Shown one piece after another: positions 48,001 through 58,631 of a stretch of DNA of 64,000 nucleotides; position 1 is the first letter of the stretch; each line of letters begins with the position of its first letter. The notes below the pieces were generated by a model, which did not search any database, was not told the DNA's origin, and saw only the letters and a list, made by a program, of their open reading frames with translations. Made by a program: the position numbers and the translations under genes. Source of the stretch: Pycnopodia helianthoides (taxonomy: Eukaryota > Echinodermata > Asteroidea > Forcipulatida > Asteriidae). Where the stretch lies: contig CM063247.1 of NCBI GenBank assembly GCA_032158295.1, forward strand, positions 22,977,876 through 23,041,875, read 5' to 3'.

Positions 48001-51000
48001 TTTAAAGGTACATTACAGAATTGGTAAAACAAAACTTGTAAAATATACTTTTTGATCACAGATTTACATAAAACTTACTCTAATGATGATGATAGTAGAA
48101 AACATCCCTTGAAATATTTCTGTCTGAAATGCCATATTTGATGAGAAATGAACAAACTATTTTTCCAATTGGAGTTTATCGCTCAGTGAGCATTTTATTC
48201 ATTTGTTGAATCTATATGTTTTCATGCAAATGTGTAATCGGTTTTTCACTATTTTCTCGTGACCCAGATGGCCGATCGATCTCAAACTTCTACAGGTTTG
48301 TCAGTTTATGTATATGGTGGATTATATAAATTGCTTACACTGCCAGCAACTGTTTTGTTAGCAAAAACCAATTCTGTAATGTTCCTTTGAACAATTATTT
48401 ATAAATACTTGGGACAGTTCATCCTTTCTTATTGGTCAAGAGATCACATAGCCATGTTTAAACATGCGATATAAACACGGTGAGGAGTGTTTAAACACGG
48501 CCTGAGGAAATTAAGTCAAAAGAGGGCGCCATCAGATAATTGTGCGGAGCGCACAAATTTCACAGCCAAATTCAAGTTGGTACGCTGCATACTTGGCTGG
48601 TGTATGTTTGAAACTTGTGTGCAGTAGTTTGAAACTTTAAGCATGGCCCTGGTGCTATCTTCTCTATACTGATCTATGGTAATGGTATTCTGATCACACG
48701 GTATTCACAATCCTTTTCATTCCTTACCCAATGGCCTACTAAAAATAACTTTATCGGTCATACATCTAGGCTCAAGACATACATAAAGAGCAAGTCATGT
48801 CCTAGCTTACGTACACGTGTATTTCAGAGTAGTCAGTCAGAGTAGGTACAAAACGTAGTGGTAGAAAGGTGTAACGAGTGTGCAGCGCCCTCCCATGCCC
48901 AACAAGTCTATTACTCTTATCACATAACATAAGTTCATATTCCAGTGTAGCAGTCAATAGAAACACTTATGGTATTCAGACAACAAATTTGCCAAGCTCG
49001 TTAGCTCTTATCTGGGAGGTTGTATCATGGAAACCTCTGTGTTCAGATTTAGTCGTCTCATATTGAACAATATTGACACGGATATGAATGTGATGTACAA
49101 AGGCCAATGCATTAAACAATGGATCCTAAACACTGTTTGCTGAAACCTAGGGGTTATAGTACACCCAACAGTGAACACTCATCAGATCATCGTTGAGGGA
49201 AAAAAAATCTCAGCAGCCGAAACTCTGATACCAGTGCTCTTAAGTCAATAGATAAGGCCTGTGTGTTGGTTTACAGTCAATGTTTACTTGGGCAATTATA
49301 TTGATGATCCCTGCTGAAACTTCAGATAGAACGGTGGGTTGTGAGAAATAAAATCTTGTTTTGTACGCGGGTGGTAAGCTTGGGCGATATCGCCTTTTCT
49401 CAGCCACGATATATCGTCGAGAATATATCGCGATATTCGATATAATCGCGATTATTTTTTTATGACGTCAATCTACTACAAATCTCACGGTGTGAGTTGT
49501 GGCTATGATTGACTTATCAGTTATACCGTTGTTCCAATCACGTATTCTTCGGGTTTTACTCTAAACCTATGGTATGAAAACCTGGGCCTATTACTTACAC
49601 ACATTTAATGTGTTAACTGCGCATGAAAGACTGTTCTTTATGTGTGCATAACTAATTAGATCACGCTACTCGCACGTACGCAACACGCACGTGGTAACGC
49701 ACGTGATAACACCGTCTGCGTGAGACCGCCTGATCGCTAAGGCTTTGATGTTGGTTTTTTCGAAGACTAAACCCCGTCGGATCGGATCTGTTGGGGAATC
49801 TTGCGGTTGCGGTCTGTGACTTGCAACTCTTTGATGCAGCAAATCGTCTCAACTAGGAGATTTATTGTTGCAATATCGTCTTGACAAGGAGATTTATTGT
49901 TGCAATATCATCTTGACAAGGAGATTTATTGTTGCAAGATCGTCTCGGCTAGGAAATACATCGCGATACTTAACGATATCGCGATTTACCGATATCACGA
50001 TTAAAAAAAATGTGACCCGATATCATAATCGTTTCAGAACTAGTATCGCGATATTCGACAAGCTTAGCGGGTGGCACTACACCTTTACAAGCCCAACGTT
50101 CAATCCTTTGTGATGATACAGAATGAACGTTAGACTCTCCAGATGCAGAAATATTTTTTTAGGAGGGGCAGGATTTGTTTATTATTTGTTGGACTTTGGG
50201 TGCAGTTCAAGTACCAGGGATAGTCCTTTTTGGAGGTTAAAGAGGTACTTGAAAAGCTACAGCATATGGGAAGACTGTATAAGAGCTGCCCTTGAAGACA
50301 ACAATACTGTAGGCATGCACTGATATTAAAACATATTGTGAAAATCTGTTTCCTTTTTGGTCAACTGTGGTCTGCAGGCCAAACAGATGGATTGCACTAC
50401 GCATCATTGACCGCCATCTTTGATGTAAAACGATGGAAATACGCAATACGCACGACTCTCGGCCAATGATAGCTCTTCACGCATGCACAATTCATCAAAG
50501 ATGGTGGTCAATGACGCGTACTGCAATCCATCTATTACATGTAAGTCGTGGACAGGAAACTACCATGGGTCTTTAGAACGAAACCAGGATTTGTAGAACT
50601 TGGAGAAGTGTGTTTATTTTTTCAAACTTTTGATTCTAAAGCAACAGGGTGAGTCCCACTCCCCTTCAAATGAAAAAAGTCTCCATGTATAGCAATCCAA
50701 AAGGAACCTTAACCCAGTTATACTATACAATATACCAAGGGTCACTCTTTATATCAACACTTTGACATCCTTGTAACTTTACACCTTATTTATCCTTTAG
50801 AATTTATGCCCACTGGCGCCATTTCTTCTTCACAATGGTGGACCCATTGGTATTTTTTCCGGTTTCTTTTTACTTGATTGGATATAAAGAACAACATCTT
50901 GATGTTTACTTTTCTCAGCCAAAGACAATCCAGCATTTTGAAGAGCACAATGGAAAACTAAACAACAGTGGAATGACTAGTACAGAGAACACAATGTCTA

Positions 51001-54000
51001 GCAGTGCTTAATGGGACTTGAGATATGACTTTTAACAAAACACAAAGTGACTGGGTATTTGAATTGTAGAAAGAAATGTCCATTACCGATGAAATTGGTG
51101 TCCATATCCTATCGGTAATTTGCGATAATTTAGAATGGATTCCATTATGAACAAAAATAGACTTGAGAGTATTTCATTCATTGAAGAGAAATATTTGGTC
51201 TCAGGTCAACCATGAAGCATTGCTAAAGACCCTTTGCATCTCAATGATTTAACCATAAACTGAGCATATTTCACTGTAGACTTACACTGAGTAGCGTAAG
51301 CACAAAGCTCGGCTGCAGCATGAAATGAACATGGTAACCGTCCTTGCAGCATATCCATCCTAAGCTGTAGAAAGAACTGGTACCTTGTCACCTCCTCCTT
51401 CAGTTTACATGGATTCTCCATATAGAATTTGACACCAAAATACAGCATATATGGTGGTCCATCTAAAGACATTGGAAATAGAGAAAGAAAGTGAGACTTT
51501 AAGCTTCATTTGTCCCATGAATTTGTTATATTTTCTTGTTTATCAAGTAATTACGTCTCACGTCTTAAACAACTACCTCTCACAGGTTTGAAAACTATAA
51601 AATTGCTTTCTTCTTCATTAACAATTTAATGTGTTACATGTACATGTACCTTCCCTTTAAAAAACAACAACAGTAGTTCGAGAAAAAAAAAACATATTTG
51701 TGAGATTCAATTCACTTTCCATTACAATGAATAGCATAAGAGGAATACGTCTACAAATTAAATGTATAAATTCAAACTATTAATGTATTCTGTCACCATA
51801 ATACTTACTTTTTATTTGTTTACTGATTGCTTTGTTTGGGTCCAACCAATGCTGAAGAAAAAAACAAAATGAGAAGATTAAATTGACAAATCTTATAACT
51901 ATAAAGATTGAGAAATCTTGCTCAAGGCTAAGGAATCGTGTCACACGTAAATCCGAACACAGAATGCTAAGGTAAGGTGTTTGGGCCTATCCCATGCATA
52001 TCATTGTCCATATTTCCCCAGGCCATAGAGAGAATGAATCACCTGCCTAGACACCTTGCCCTACTTCAGACCAAACTATGTCCCCGATAAAAAAGTCACA
52101 GCAAAATCCCCATCGAAGGACACGCTACAAGACAGTGTGAAATCAAAATTATAATTTGCCTGGAGAGTTATGTTAATCCTGTCAAGGAATGTGGAGACAC
52201 AACTAGATATGACCATGGTGTTTATTTTGTCATTCTTCTGGACAAATCTATCGTTTATGATAGAAACTCCAGGAATGCTGTAAAATACGGTACTTGTTGA
52301 CAATTCATACACATCAGCAGAAGGACAACTACACTCCTTCAGGGCAGGGCCTGTTTTCAATGGTGTTATTTTGGTTCTCCACACCCACGAGCCAATGTTA
52401 AAACCTAGGAGGTAGAAATGTCAATACCATGGTTGTACAATGCATGATAGTTAACAAAAACAGGTTTTGTCAGTTTGATCAAATTCTTACTCAGGACAAT
52501 GTATTGAATAAAAGAACCCAATAATTTGTTCAATGTCCATTTTGTAAATCATTATACAACAGCCTGTAATGTTCTTACTTCGTCAGGATTTTGAACCAAA
52601 CATAACTTTCTCTTTTTAAATGTAAAGTAATTGCCATGTTAATATCCTGTTACTATCTTTGTCTTTGAGTGGTTAGTTTTGAACAGGACTCACTCATTGC
52701 AGAAACCCAGTGCCATATTGTGTTAACACTTGCACCCAAATGTCAAGAAGTCATACTAACAAAAACACATCTCTCAAGTGTACAGAAACTTTGGATAAAC
52801 ATGTGTAGACTATGGGGTTTGTAGAGGGTCCGTGCATAGACCAGCCGGTTTGGGATAAAGACAGTACGTACACACTACAAGTACCCATTCACACAGCACA
52901 CCTCCTTTTCCTGCATTATTAATTTGCAAGCAAACTGAAAAAACTGCAATGATTTTGAAACTGCATAATTTGCTGATTTTGGTTGTTTTAGATAACAAAC
53001 AGCATTGACATCAAGACCATCAGTGAGCAGACAAACAGCATTGACATCAAGACCATCAGTGAGCAGACTTGGAATTGAAGTCCCAAGATATAAATTTAAA
53101 AATAAAAAAATAAATTCTATTTTAAGATGATTTTATTTGCAAAGTTAGCTGTTCATAAAAAGAACGATCAACATCAAAAATACTAAATCCAATAAGAATT
53201 GTACAATTTTGTTATTCGGTTATTTCAGAGACATTTCAAAATACTGCCAGAGTCTACCATTGAATTACTAGCACTAAAAAAAATCCAAATACTACATTAA
53301 CATCGTACGTATATACCAAGTTAAAGCACACAAATGCCTGAAAATAGTATTGAAAATAAACAATTCATAAATAAGTCAGTTTGGAAGATAAACATCATGT
53401 GGATTGACTAAAGAATCCTGCTGGGTCGGTTGTGATTTCTAGTCAGCCTTGCCAAGTGCAAGGTCAGCCCTATCCAACGAATCAAGGTTGATATACCCGG
53501 TAGTTCTTTTTATCCGAACACGTTTCTCCAAAATAGATCTAGTATTTAGCCCGTGGCCGACACACTCCAGCAAGCTCTGTATTGACCCTGAGTTTCTTTT
53601 TAAAATGTCCATTAACTGCCATCGAAATTGAATCAATCTGAGTGGCATAATAATTGAGAATTTAATTTGTGGGGAGGAACTGCTGTAGATGTTGAATTGA
53701 TGTTTTTATGGCTGTGTAATTGTGAATGCAAAAACTGCACGTAGGATTTCATGTAACTCTTAAATTCAGTGAGTGACTCATTTTGTGAATAATCAGGACA
53801 GTTGAATCATACGGCACTAGCCATGAGCTACATTGTACCTGCTCTATAGTAGAATTCATACATTATCTGTGTCACAGTGGATTGCACTCAAATTTAAAGA
53901 AAATATGTCACCAAAATTTTAACATAACAAAATCTCAAAACTGAAGACAGTAAATAAACACAGTACAACCATTAATCATTCAGACAGTATGAGACAATCA

Positions 54001-54319
54001 ATTCATTGAAGAATACAATTTTCATATTGCAGTGATTCTGAACAGTTGGATGCCTGCAGACATCAATTATGAAATGCAAAATTGCACGTTTCCCTTTAGG
54101 TAATCATTTTCTAAACGAAAAGAAATTTGATGATAAACTGTTTTTTGGAAAGATCAGTTGAAGCAGAACCTTCTGGGAATTAAAATTATTTTGATTTTTA
54201 ATTTTGATACTAACTGTTTGATTTTGTGAATCCAGGTATCGAAGTCCGAAGTAATCTGCCTCAAGTAGATTCAACCTCTCATAGACTCTGTCCAATAACA
54301 CACTGCCTTTGGTATTTTT
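29986..54319 (-). CDS. EPB41L4A: EPB41L4A (NBL4) FERM-domain protein, all but the first coding exon(s)
   Basis: Nineteen exons, all GT..AG and in phase: 54319-54215, 51851-51809, 51462-51286, 47933-47813, 44796-44620, 42273-42210, 40046-39883, 39261-39118, 38270-38175, 37733-37578, 37341-37264, 37024-36947, 36138-36028, 35825-35709, 34930-34838, 34723-34465, 33538-33351, 32912-32196 and 30073-29986. They total 2976 bases, 991 codons and a stop. Residues 1-35 ([20 protein letters not shown]) end the FERM F1 lobe; HWLDPNK and [13 protein letters not shown] lead into F2; [11 protein letters not shown] and [18 protein letters not shown] are F3; [16 protein letters not shown] begins the FERM-adjacent region. 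The tail is rich in Arg, Ser and His, and [12 protein letters not shown]...IPYTNV matches the human tail motif. Family role: an adaptor linking membrane proteins to cortical actin, with human EPB41L4A reported as a beta-catenin/Wnt target. It is longer than the roughly 690-residue human protein because of the tail. The donor at 39118 is the least certain. Confidence 0.93.
30866..30995. repeat. Interspersed repeat B, diverged copy 3
   Basis: Shares TTTTCATTTTGCAAAGGGCA, CTTTGAAGGGATACCAAGGC and a TGGCCTCCATGCC block with the copies at 1464 and 19346. It lies in the last intron of EPB41L4A. Confidence 0.6.
31687..31819. mobile_element. Small foldback element TTTCACAAAG
   Basis: The left end GGCTCAATTTCACAAAGCAC and the right end GGCTCTTTGTGAAATTAAGC are imperfect inverted repeats. 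Inner arms GATGCATCTGAAGAT and ATACACATCTTAAGATC continue the symmetry. No coding capacity. Confidence 0.55.
32059..32177. mobile_element. 119-bp foldback MITE beside an EPB41L4A exon
   Basis: The left arm CAGGGGTGCGTTTTCGCAGC and the right arm GTGAAAACGCACCCCTGAAC are inverted repeats, with inner GTAACC and GGTTAC also paired. It ends 19 bp from the donor of the exon 32912-32196, so it sits just inside the intron. Confidence 0.75.
32196..32912 (-). CDS. EPB41L4A: EPB41L4A large tail exon
   Basis: 717 bp, encoding a low-complexity, Asn/Thr/His-rich stretch from [17 protein letters not shown] to [15 protein letters not shown]. No domain was recognised. It is the longest coding exon and accounts for much of the excess length over the human protein. 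Confidence 0.88.
33112..33285. mobile_element. Long hairpin with GTGGTTCTGAAAAGAACCAC repeats
   Basis: The left arm starts GAGGTTTGCAGAGACACCAT and the right arm ends CATGGTGTCTCCGCACAAAC. The inner part holds three copies of the self-complementary 20-mer GTGGTTCTGAAAAGAACCAC or its close equivalent, the third in the reading GTGGTTCTTTTCAGAACCAC. A foldback element in the intron between EPB41L4A tail exons, related at its ends to the repeats at 966 and 4125. Confidence 0.85.
34203..34309. mobile_element. GGCCTGATGTTTCAACCCTAG foldback element, copy 1
   Basis: The left arm TGGCCTGATGTTTCAACCCT and the right arm AGGGTCAAACCGTCAGGCCA are inverted repeats, with inner GCAGGGTCTTTCC and AAGACTCTGC pairs. 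A second copy with the same ends is at 55726-55813. Confidence 0.75.
36280..36765. repeat. (ATCA)n microsatellite with higher-order repeat
   Basis: Variants of CAATCAAT, CCATCAAT and CAAACCATCAAT run almost without break. The unit TCAGCACAGAGTTTATAGTG followed by TTTCAATCTTTGTTT recurs at about 36457 and 36640, and a shortened TCAGCACAGAGT at 36758, giving a higher-order period of about 180 bp. It lies in an EPB41L4A intron. The NQSIHQ-type open frames across it are not real. Confidence 0.92.
37968..38105. repeat. Fragment of the 38434 MITE family
   Basis: ACCGATTGAGCTCAACATTT, CACAGGTTTGTTATTT, TGTATATGTTGGGTTACA and GGATACTAGTCTTTGAAAAT correspond to the right third of 38434-38816, so this is a truncated older copy. 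Confidence 0.6.
38434..38816. mobile_element. TTAA-flanked AGGCAGTGGATA MITE family H
   Basis: Flanked by TTAA. The left end AAGGCAGTGGATACTTTTGG and the right end CCAAAAGTATATCCTGCCTT are inverted repeats. About 383 bp, no transposase. I recall very similar repeats from sea-star genomic sequence, which is the main reason for suggesting that group; this is memory, not a search. Confidence 0.82.
39118..39261 (-). CDS. EPB41L4A: EPB41L4A exon after the FERM domain
   Basis: Encodes [20 protein letters not shown] then [12 protein letters not shown], matching the human GRTALQMSRDLS...RPDQNVTRSRSKTYPKR segment. The GRT follows FRHT of the preceding exon, as in the FERM-adjacent region. The donor is placed at AT|GTGTTT (39118) because it alone keeps phase with the next exon. 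Confidence 0.75.
39883..40046 (-). CDS. EPB41L4A: EPB41L4A exon: end of FERM F3
   Basis: Encodes [20 protein letters not shown], then [14 protein letters not shown] and [27 protein letters not shown] is the final helix of FERM F3 and is almost invariant across the EPB41-like family. Confidence 0.93.
41289..41470. mobile_element. GGGCCCAATTTCATA foldback element, copy 2
   Basis: Starts GGGCCCAATTTCATAGAGCT and ends AGCTCTATGAAATTGGACCC. The interior has AGAGTAAGGTTACCAGCCAA and TGTGACTGGTATCCTGC, as at 7761. Confidence 0.8.
42839..43187. mobile_element. CTAGCCCACCTTGTTG element, copy 2 (uninterrupted)
   Basis: Perfect terminal inverted repeats CTAGCCCACCTTGTTG and CAACAAGGTGGGCTAG. 349 bp, no coding capacity. 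It contains an unoccupied TTAA at 43143-43146, at the point where the copy at 15776 carries a 384-bp insertion. Confidence 0.85.
44620..44796 (-). CDS. EPB41L4A: EPB41L4A exon: FERM F2/F3 junction
   Basis: Encodes [20 protein letters not shown] then [20 protein letters not shown] and [16 protein letters not shown] and GLTP.G are the standard F3-start motifs of EPB41-type FERM domains. Confidence 0.94.
44855..46170. repeat. 1.3-kb minisatellite, unit of about 42-45 bp
   Basis: About 30 tandem copies of a unit containing AAAGTCGCCTATGGTAAGGA then AGAGGGGGTATGAGTGCAGT and a short variable piece (TGTAT, TGACT, GGACT or TGTCT). Each unit holds TATGGTAAGGA, so GGTAAG donor-like sites repeat dozens of times on the plus strand, opposite to EPB41L4A. 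It starts about 60 bp upstream of the F2/F3 exon in the intron. Confidence 0.96.
46774..46939. mobile_element. GGGCCCAATTTCATA foldback element, copy 3
   Basis: Starts GGGCCCAATGTTATAGAGTT and ends CAGCTCTATGAAATTGGGCC. The interior is inverted relative to 41289 (CAGGATACCAGTTACAGA, TTTTGGCTGGTAACCTTATT). Confidence 0.8.
47477..47634. mobile_element. Foldback element GGCCCTTTTCGAATTC
   Basis: The left arm GGCCCTTTTCGAATTCATGG and the right arm CGTGGATTCGAAAAGGGCC are inverted repeats. GCTTTGGCTCCAAAATTGGC pairs with GCCCAATCTGGAGCCGAAGC. The right arm carries the GCCCAATC.GGAGCC motif that is tandemly amplified at 28600. Confidence 0.8.
47813..47933 (-). CDS. EPB41L4A: EPB41L4A exon: FERM F2
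   Basis: Encodes (S)[18 protein letters not shown] then [20 protein letters not shown]. This matches the family pattern ELGDYDP...GYVSEYRFVPDQ...LE..I...HK. Confidence 0.93.
48002..48390. mobile_element. TTAA MITE family E, copy 2
   Basis: Inverted relative to 16030-16413. The left end AAAGGTACATTACAGAATTG and the right end CCAATTCTGTAATGTTCCTT correspond. The right flank is TTGA rather than TTAA, a one-base decay of the target duplication. It lies 69 bp upstream of an EPB41L4A exon. Confidence 0.85.
49374..50066. mobile_element. TATCGCGATA-rich DNA element, about 690 bp
   Basis: The ends TAAGCTTGGGCGATATCG and CGATATTCGACAAGCTTA form terminal inverted repeats. Subterminal clusters of ATATCGCGATATTCGATA type occur on both sides. 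Inside, GGAGATTTATTGTTGCAATA is tandemly repeated three times (about 49855-49945). No transposase frame; a non-autonomous DNA transposon of unknown superfamily. Confidence 0.7.
50380..50532. mobile_element. Foldback element GATGGATTGCA
   Basis: The left arm AGATGGATTGCACTACGCAT with TTGACCGCCATCTTTGAT pairs with the right arm ATCAAAGATGGTGGTCAATG and GCGTACTGCAATCCATCT. About 50 bp of near-perfect complementarity around an ATACGCA-rich loop. Confidence 0.8.
51286..51462 (-). CDS. EPB41L4A: EPB41L4A exon: FERM F1/F2
   Basis: Encodes [20 protein letters not shown] then [20 protein letters not shown] and [18 protein letters not shown]. Very close to the human [32 protein letters not shown] segment, which fixes the orthology. 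Confidence 0.95.
51809..51851 (-). CDS. EPB41L4A: EPB41L4A 43-bp exon [14 protein letters not shown]
   Basis: A very short exon, too small for ordinary frame scans. It is supported by both splice sites, by phase with its neighbours and by the family motif YWLDP.K. Confidence 0.9.
53001..53068. repeat. 36-bp tandem duplication
   Basis: CAGCATTGACATCAAGACCA followed by TCAGTGAGCAGAC occurs twice in a row with no visible differences. A recent local duplication in an EPB41L4A intron. Confidence 0.85.
54215..54319 (-). CDS. EPB41L4A: EPB41L4A first recognised exon: FERM F1 lobe
   Basis: Encodes [20 protein letters not shown] then [15 protein letters not shown], matching human [28 protein letters not shown]. 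It begins and ends at phase 0. The residues before it (about 34 in human) must come from an exon further upstream, not recognised up to 64000. Confidence 0.93.
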
Positions 54320-54865
54320 CTGTAGAGATAATAAAAAGACAAGAAAAACATGAACATCTTACAAATAACACATCATGTATGTAAAGTTCCAAAGGAGGCG
54401 AACAAAGAAAATTAGCAATTTACAAGCATTTAAACCCACAAAAAGGAAAAATTATAATATCTTGAACAAGAGTGTTTTCACAATGATTTTAATTCTACAT
54501 TAAATAACACAAGAAGTTCCAGTCATAATGTGGATACATAATTCATTTCACACTTTCCAGAAAGAATTCTTATAAAAGACTAAAATTCAAATCTAAGAAG
54601 GTTTTTGTAGGTCACGGTATGCATCTATACAAGAACACATAAAACAGTCACGTTTGCCCACAGGGAGCTTTTTCAAATGTCATGGCAGTTACACAAAAGA
54701 GAAAACATGATGTAGGGGTAAATGACCAGGTAATATTGACGTAAATACTTAGTGGCCATTGATTCTAAAGATTATGTAGAGTTTGTAGTTTTCAGAAACA
54801 GCGCAAATAATTTCTTCTCATTGACCTCTTGCTGAATGTCAAACAGAGACGACTCATGGCTGAGA

Positions 54866-55258
54866 ATTCCAGGGCTTGAATTTGGGGGGAAAATCCACAA
54901 GACCACAGGACTTGTATCTCAAAATGTTTACTGGACCAGAAATAATTTTACAAGACCAGATTCAAACTGAGAAAAGACTAGCACAGTTTAACTTGCATTT
55001 AACTGAACAAACACTGTGACATATAATAGAAGATTTACCTCATTTGTCTTTTATGGTATTAAGAATATTTCAAATCATTATTCAAAGTCAACATTTGAAC
55101 ATAATTTGTTTATGTTCAAGATATTATAGAGTTGAGGTACATGAGTTGTTATTGAATTGAAAACACAAGACCGCCGGACTTGTCCGGTCATGAGTTTACT
55201 GGCCCAATGCTAAAATCACTGGCCTCGGGCCTGCGGTCCAGTGTCAAATTCGAGCCCT
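54866..55258. mobile_element. GGGCTTGAA element family F, copy 3
   Basis: Starts CCAGGGCTTGAATTTGGGGG and ends CAAATTCGAGCCCTGA, inverted termini. It shares TGTTTACTGGACCAGAAATA and the GACCGCCGGACTTGTCCGG block with 17758-18175. Confidence 0.7.
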
Positions 55259-55725
55259 GAATTCCGTCTTTTAGTGGAAGGTACTGAAAAAAGTCTCTTA
55301 TTCGGACACTGGACAATTGTGATAAATAGCAGCAAATACACAATGAATGTTGTTTCTGAAAGCTTTTTAGGTGGATACAAGGTTGGTGTTGGAAAAGTCA
55401 TCCGGTGATAAGTTTCATCTGAAATATCAGACTGACAAGATTTTGATTTGAATCAATCTCACAGATGATTATAAAATCTGATAAAATTAGTAACCTAACT
55501 GTTGACATAGAAAAATGCGTGCATGTATCCCAACTGTTCAAAATCTCACGAAAAGTTGGTGACTACCATTTTATTGCAGTGGTGTTGGCGGTTCGATGGA
55601 AGAATGAAACAAGAACCTACCCCATAACCCAAATACAGTATTCCAATAACATTGATTGATTGATTGATTGGGGATTGTACCAACCAACTAGAGATTTAAT
55701 AAAACTTTGCAAAAAAATAGTATGG

Positions 55726-55813
55726 CCTGACATTTCAACCCTAGCACTCAGAGACTTTCCCGAGGGCCTTCGAGCAAAGGACTCCACTAGGGTCAAAACG
55801 TCAGGCCGTTAAC
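55726..55813. mobile_element. GGCCTGACATTTCAACCCTAG foldback element, copy 2
   Basis: The left arm TGGCCTGACATTTCAACCCT and the right arm AGGGTCAAAACGTCAGGCC pair as in the copy at 34203. The loop is shorter (GAGGGCCTTCGAGCAAAGG). Confidence 0.7.
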
Positions 55814-57159
55814 GATTTTTTGCATTTATACCATCAATGTAGACCTTTCGGTAGTTTGCAACAGCTAAATCTGTTTTCTCATTATGAATTTTTAATACAT
55901 TTTGGACAGGCCCAACTGACGCAATTCAACTTCAAGGCTAGTTAGTTCCATCGGTCCATGTCCTACATGTAACTATTGACATTTTACTATAAAGGTTTCC
56001 AGTAGCAGCCTCACAGTCTCCAAATAAAAGCAACTTGTGCTATCAGCAGGGAACTTACCGACTTGGATAGGATCAAATTTGCTACATTTTTCAGGGCAAG
56101 GAAGGTACAATCTAATTGACACAATCACTACCAATCACTCCAGGTACAGTTTTGTCAGATGTTCCTACAAGACTTTGTTTGTTTCAATATAAATAAAATT
56201 ATCTCGGTGTGTAATAAAAACTCGGCAAACTTCAATAGCAAGTTTCCCCAAGAGGGTGGTCCTTGGTATTTGAAGTTCATCGGCAAATCTACAAGACGTT
56301 TTTATAATTTCTCAGCTCAGTGAAGAACTAGTTGTTGACCTTCTGACATGTATATTTTTTTTTCATGAGTAAGAACTGAATTATTGACCATGATTTTTTA
56401 AAGTGTACATTTCAGTGTCTAGGATTTGGATCATAAAAGTCTGTGAGCTCATTTGAGAAGTACATTAATGCGAAATAGAAGTAATGCATAACTCACTGTT
56501 TCATTGTTTACAAAGGTTTGTCTTAAAATGAAGTTAGCTTCATTTGGCAATCACATTTGTGATCATAAAGTTAAGAGAATGCTACTCCTCCTAAGTGAAA
56601 TGACCATTCACACCAGTGTGGCATCTTCTACTGAGCAAGGCCCAAGAATACTAAATGTTCAATCTATACACTCAGTCAATACTTAAATAAGACAACCTAC
56701 TAATCAATCCTTAGGATCAATTATGATGGAACAAAAAGGAGGGCCTAAAACACCTGAACAATGGCGAGAGCTGACAACAACTAGACAAATTACTTTCAAC
56801 AATTACCACCATTACCAACTTTTTAAAGATGTATCTTTGTTTGTTGAAGTCTATATAATCAATTTTACCCACAGGGCATAAAAGATCAGCAAGGATTAGC
56901 ATGGATTATCTTCTCTTATTGTAAGCCTCTTTGGATTAGATAACCAGTCTGGGGCAGGATTGTGGAGTGGGTCAATAATTCAGGTTCTATCTTCTTGTCA
57001 GAGGTCAACCTAACCTGCTACTGTCAGTCTTTACCAGAAGTTATGAAATGTACACAATGATGATGTACTTGTACAACGTGTAATAAACTGAACTGAAAAA
57101 AATGTAGCACTTTTTATTGCCCTAAATGAAAATTACCAAGCCAGCTCCTAGCTCATAAA

Positions 57160-57340
57160 GGCACAATTTCATAGCAGCTAATATATTGCTAAGACATTTT
57201 CTGCTTAGCAAAAATAAGCGGGATGCCAGCCACAAATGGTGCATGTGGAATGGTATTTAGGCTGGTAACCTTATTCTGGTAAGCTTGAATTGATTGTGCT
57301 TAGCACCTTTTTGTGCTTAAGCAGCTATATGAAATTGGTC
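57160..57340. mobile_element. CTGCTTAAGCAG foldback element, copy 4
   Basis: Right end TTGTGCTTAAGCAGCTATAT then GAAATTGG. The interior has AGGCTGGTAACCTTATTCTG, in the orientation of the copy at 46774. The left end is decayed (GCACAATTTCATAGCAGC). Confidence 0.7.
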
Positions 57341-58411
57341 CAAGGTGTAATGGTGTATCTCTCTCTTACTGGATTAGTAGTTATGACAACACGATCTGAA
57401 AGCTCACTTATAACAAAGTTCAGTTCAAATCCTTCAGAGCGATCTATACTGACTGATAATGTGATATACTGTCAAAATTTAGCATGCATGAAACTTTCAT
57501 ATTACCACGCTTGCTTTTTGTATTTACCATAATTGAAATAGATATAAGCATAATATGAACGTGGGTAAAATTCCTGACTAATATAAACCATTTTTCCACC
57601 ACTACAATGTACTGTAACCATAAAATGGAATGAAATGTTCAAAGGTTGCTTGCACAATTATGTTCCTTCATCCATTCTACCTCCTTGCTCCATGGTTGTA
57701 CATGGAATTAACGTACCCTTCCACAAAACCAACGATGACACCTTTTTCACAGCCAATACATTCCAATACTGTCCAAGAGTCTGGTTGACCCAGTTGGTCT
57801 GAAAGTTTGGAGACCAGATGTCTACCTGATATTGTCAGGAACAATTAGGTACACACCATTTGGTACCAACAACTGGTCAGAGGCATGTCATGAGAAATTG
57901 ACACAAACGCCTTGATGGGTGACTGCCTCAATGGTCCTTCTCTAGGCTGCCTCACACCATTCATTCAAGGTATAAAAATACTATAGTTTCTCTACTAACA
58001 TATGTAACTATAATCATTGAGGTGCTATGATCAATTAACTCTAATCAACAGTTGTAAACATTTCTGAACTGAACTGACATTTCTGAACTCAACTGGACAG
58101 ATTTACACAATACACAGAGACCAGCAATGGTTATCCTTCCCCCTCTCTCCCCCTCTCAATTAGTATTAGAACAGATGGAAAACTGAATTGGCAGATTTGT
58201 TGTTGAGACTTTTATTGAGCCCAAACCACCGTCTCCCATACATGTAAGTTAACAAGTGACAGGTTGGATACAAGTTAATATTGGTTCTAACTTTTTAGGA
58301 ACTGTTCAAGCTTTAGACACGCTGTCTAAGCACTAGTTTGGACATGTCTAGACTCAAGTCATGCAAGTTGTTCCTTTGTTATCCTTTTATTTATACATTT
58401 TGTACCCTCTC

Positions 58412-58631
58412 TTAACCCTCTTGCTGTCTGACCATTTAATACCATTCAAGTGGTTTTGAATGATAGATAAACTATGCCAGCCTGCAATATGATACCATGA
58501 GGGAATGTACACAGTTAGTTCTGTGCACAGGTTGTGCCACCGTACACAACCTTGGCAGTTGAATGGTTTCAAATGGTTGGTCAACTCACTGGAAAATGTT
58601 GCCAAGAGTCACTGACAGTAGGAGGGTTAAT
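58412..58631. mobile_element. TTAA-flanked CCCTC MITE family G, copy 2
   Basis: TTAA flanks, with ends CCCTCTTGCTGTC and GACAGTAGGAGGG. Reverse complement of the element at 23071-23300, with about ten bases of net deletion. Confidence 0.88.

Larger units (their letters stand above)
55259..58411. other. EPB41L4A upstream or first-intron DNA
   Basis: No exon was recognised. It contains a GATT microsatellite at about 55650-55670 and the two foldback elements at 55726 and 57160. The remainder is unique AT-rich sequence. The missing EPB41L4A 5' exon could lie here unnoticed. Confidence 0.4.

Noticed and set aside
55465..55659. 64-residue plus-strand frame before the GATT run
   Set aside because: No start context, homology or splice evidence.
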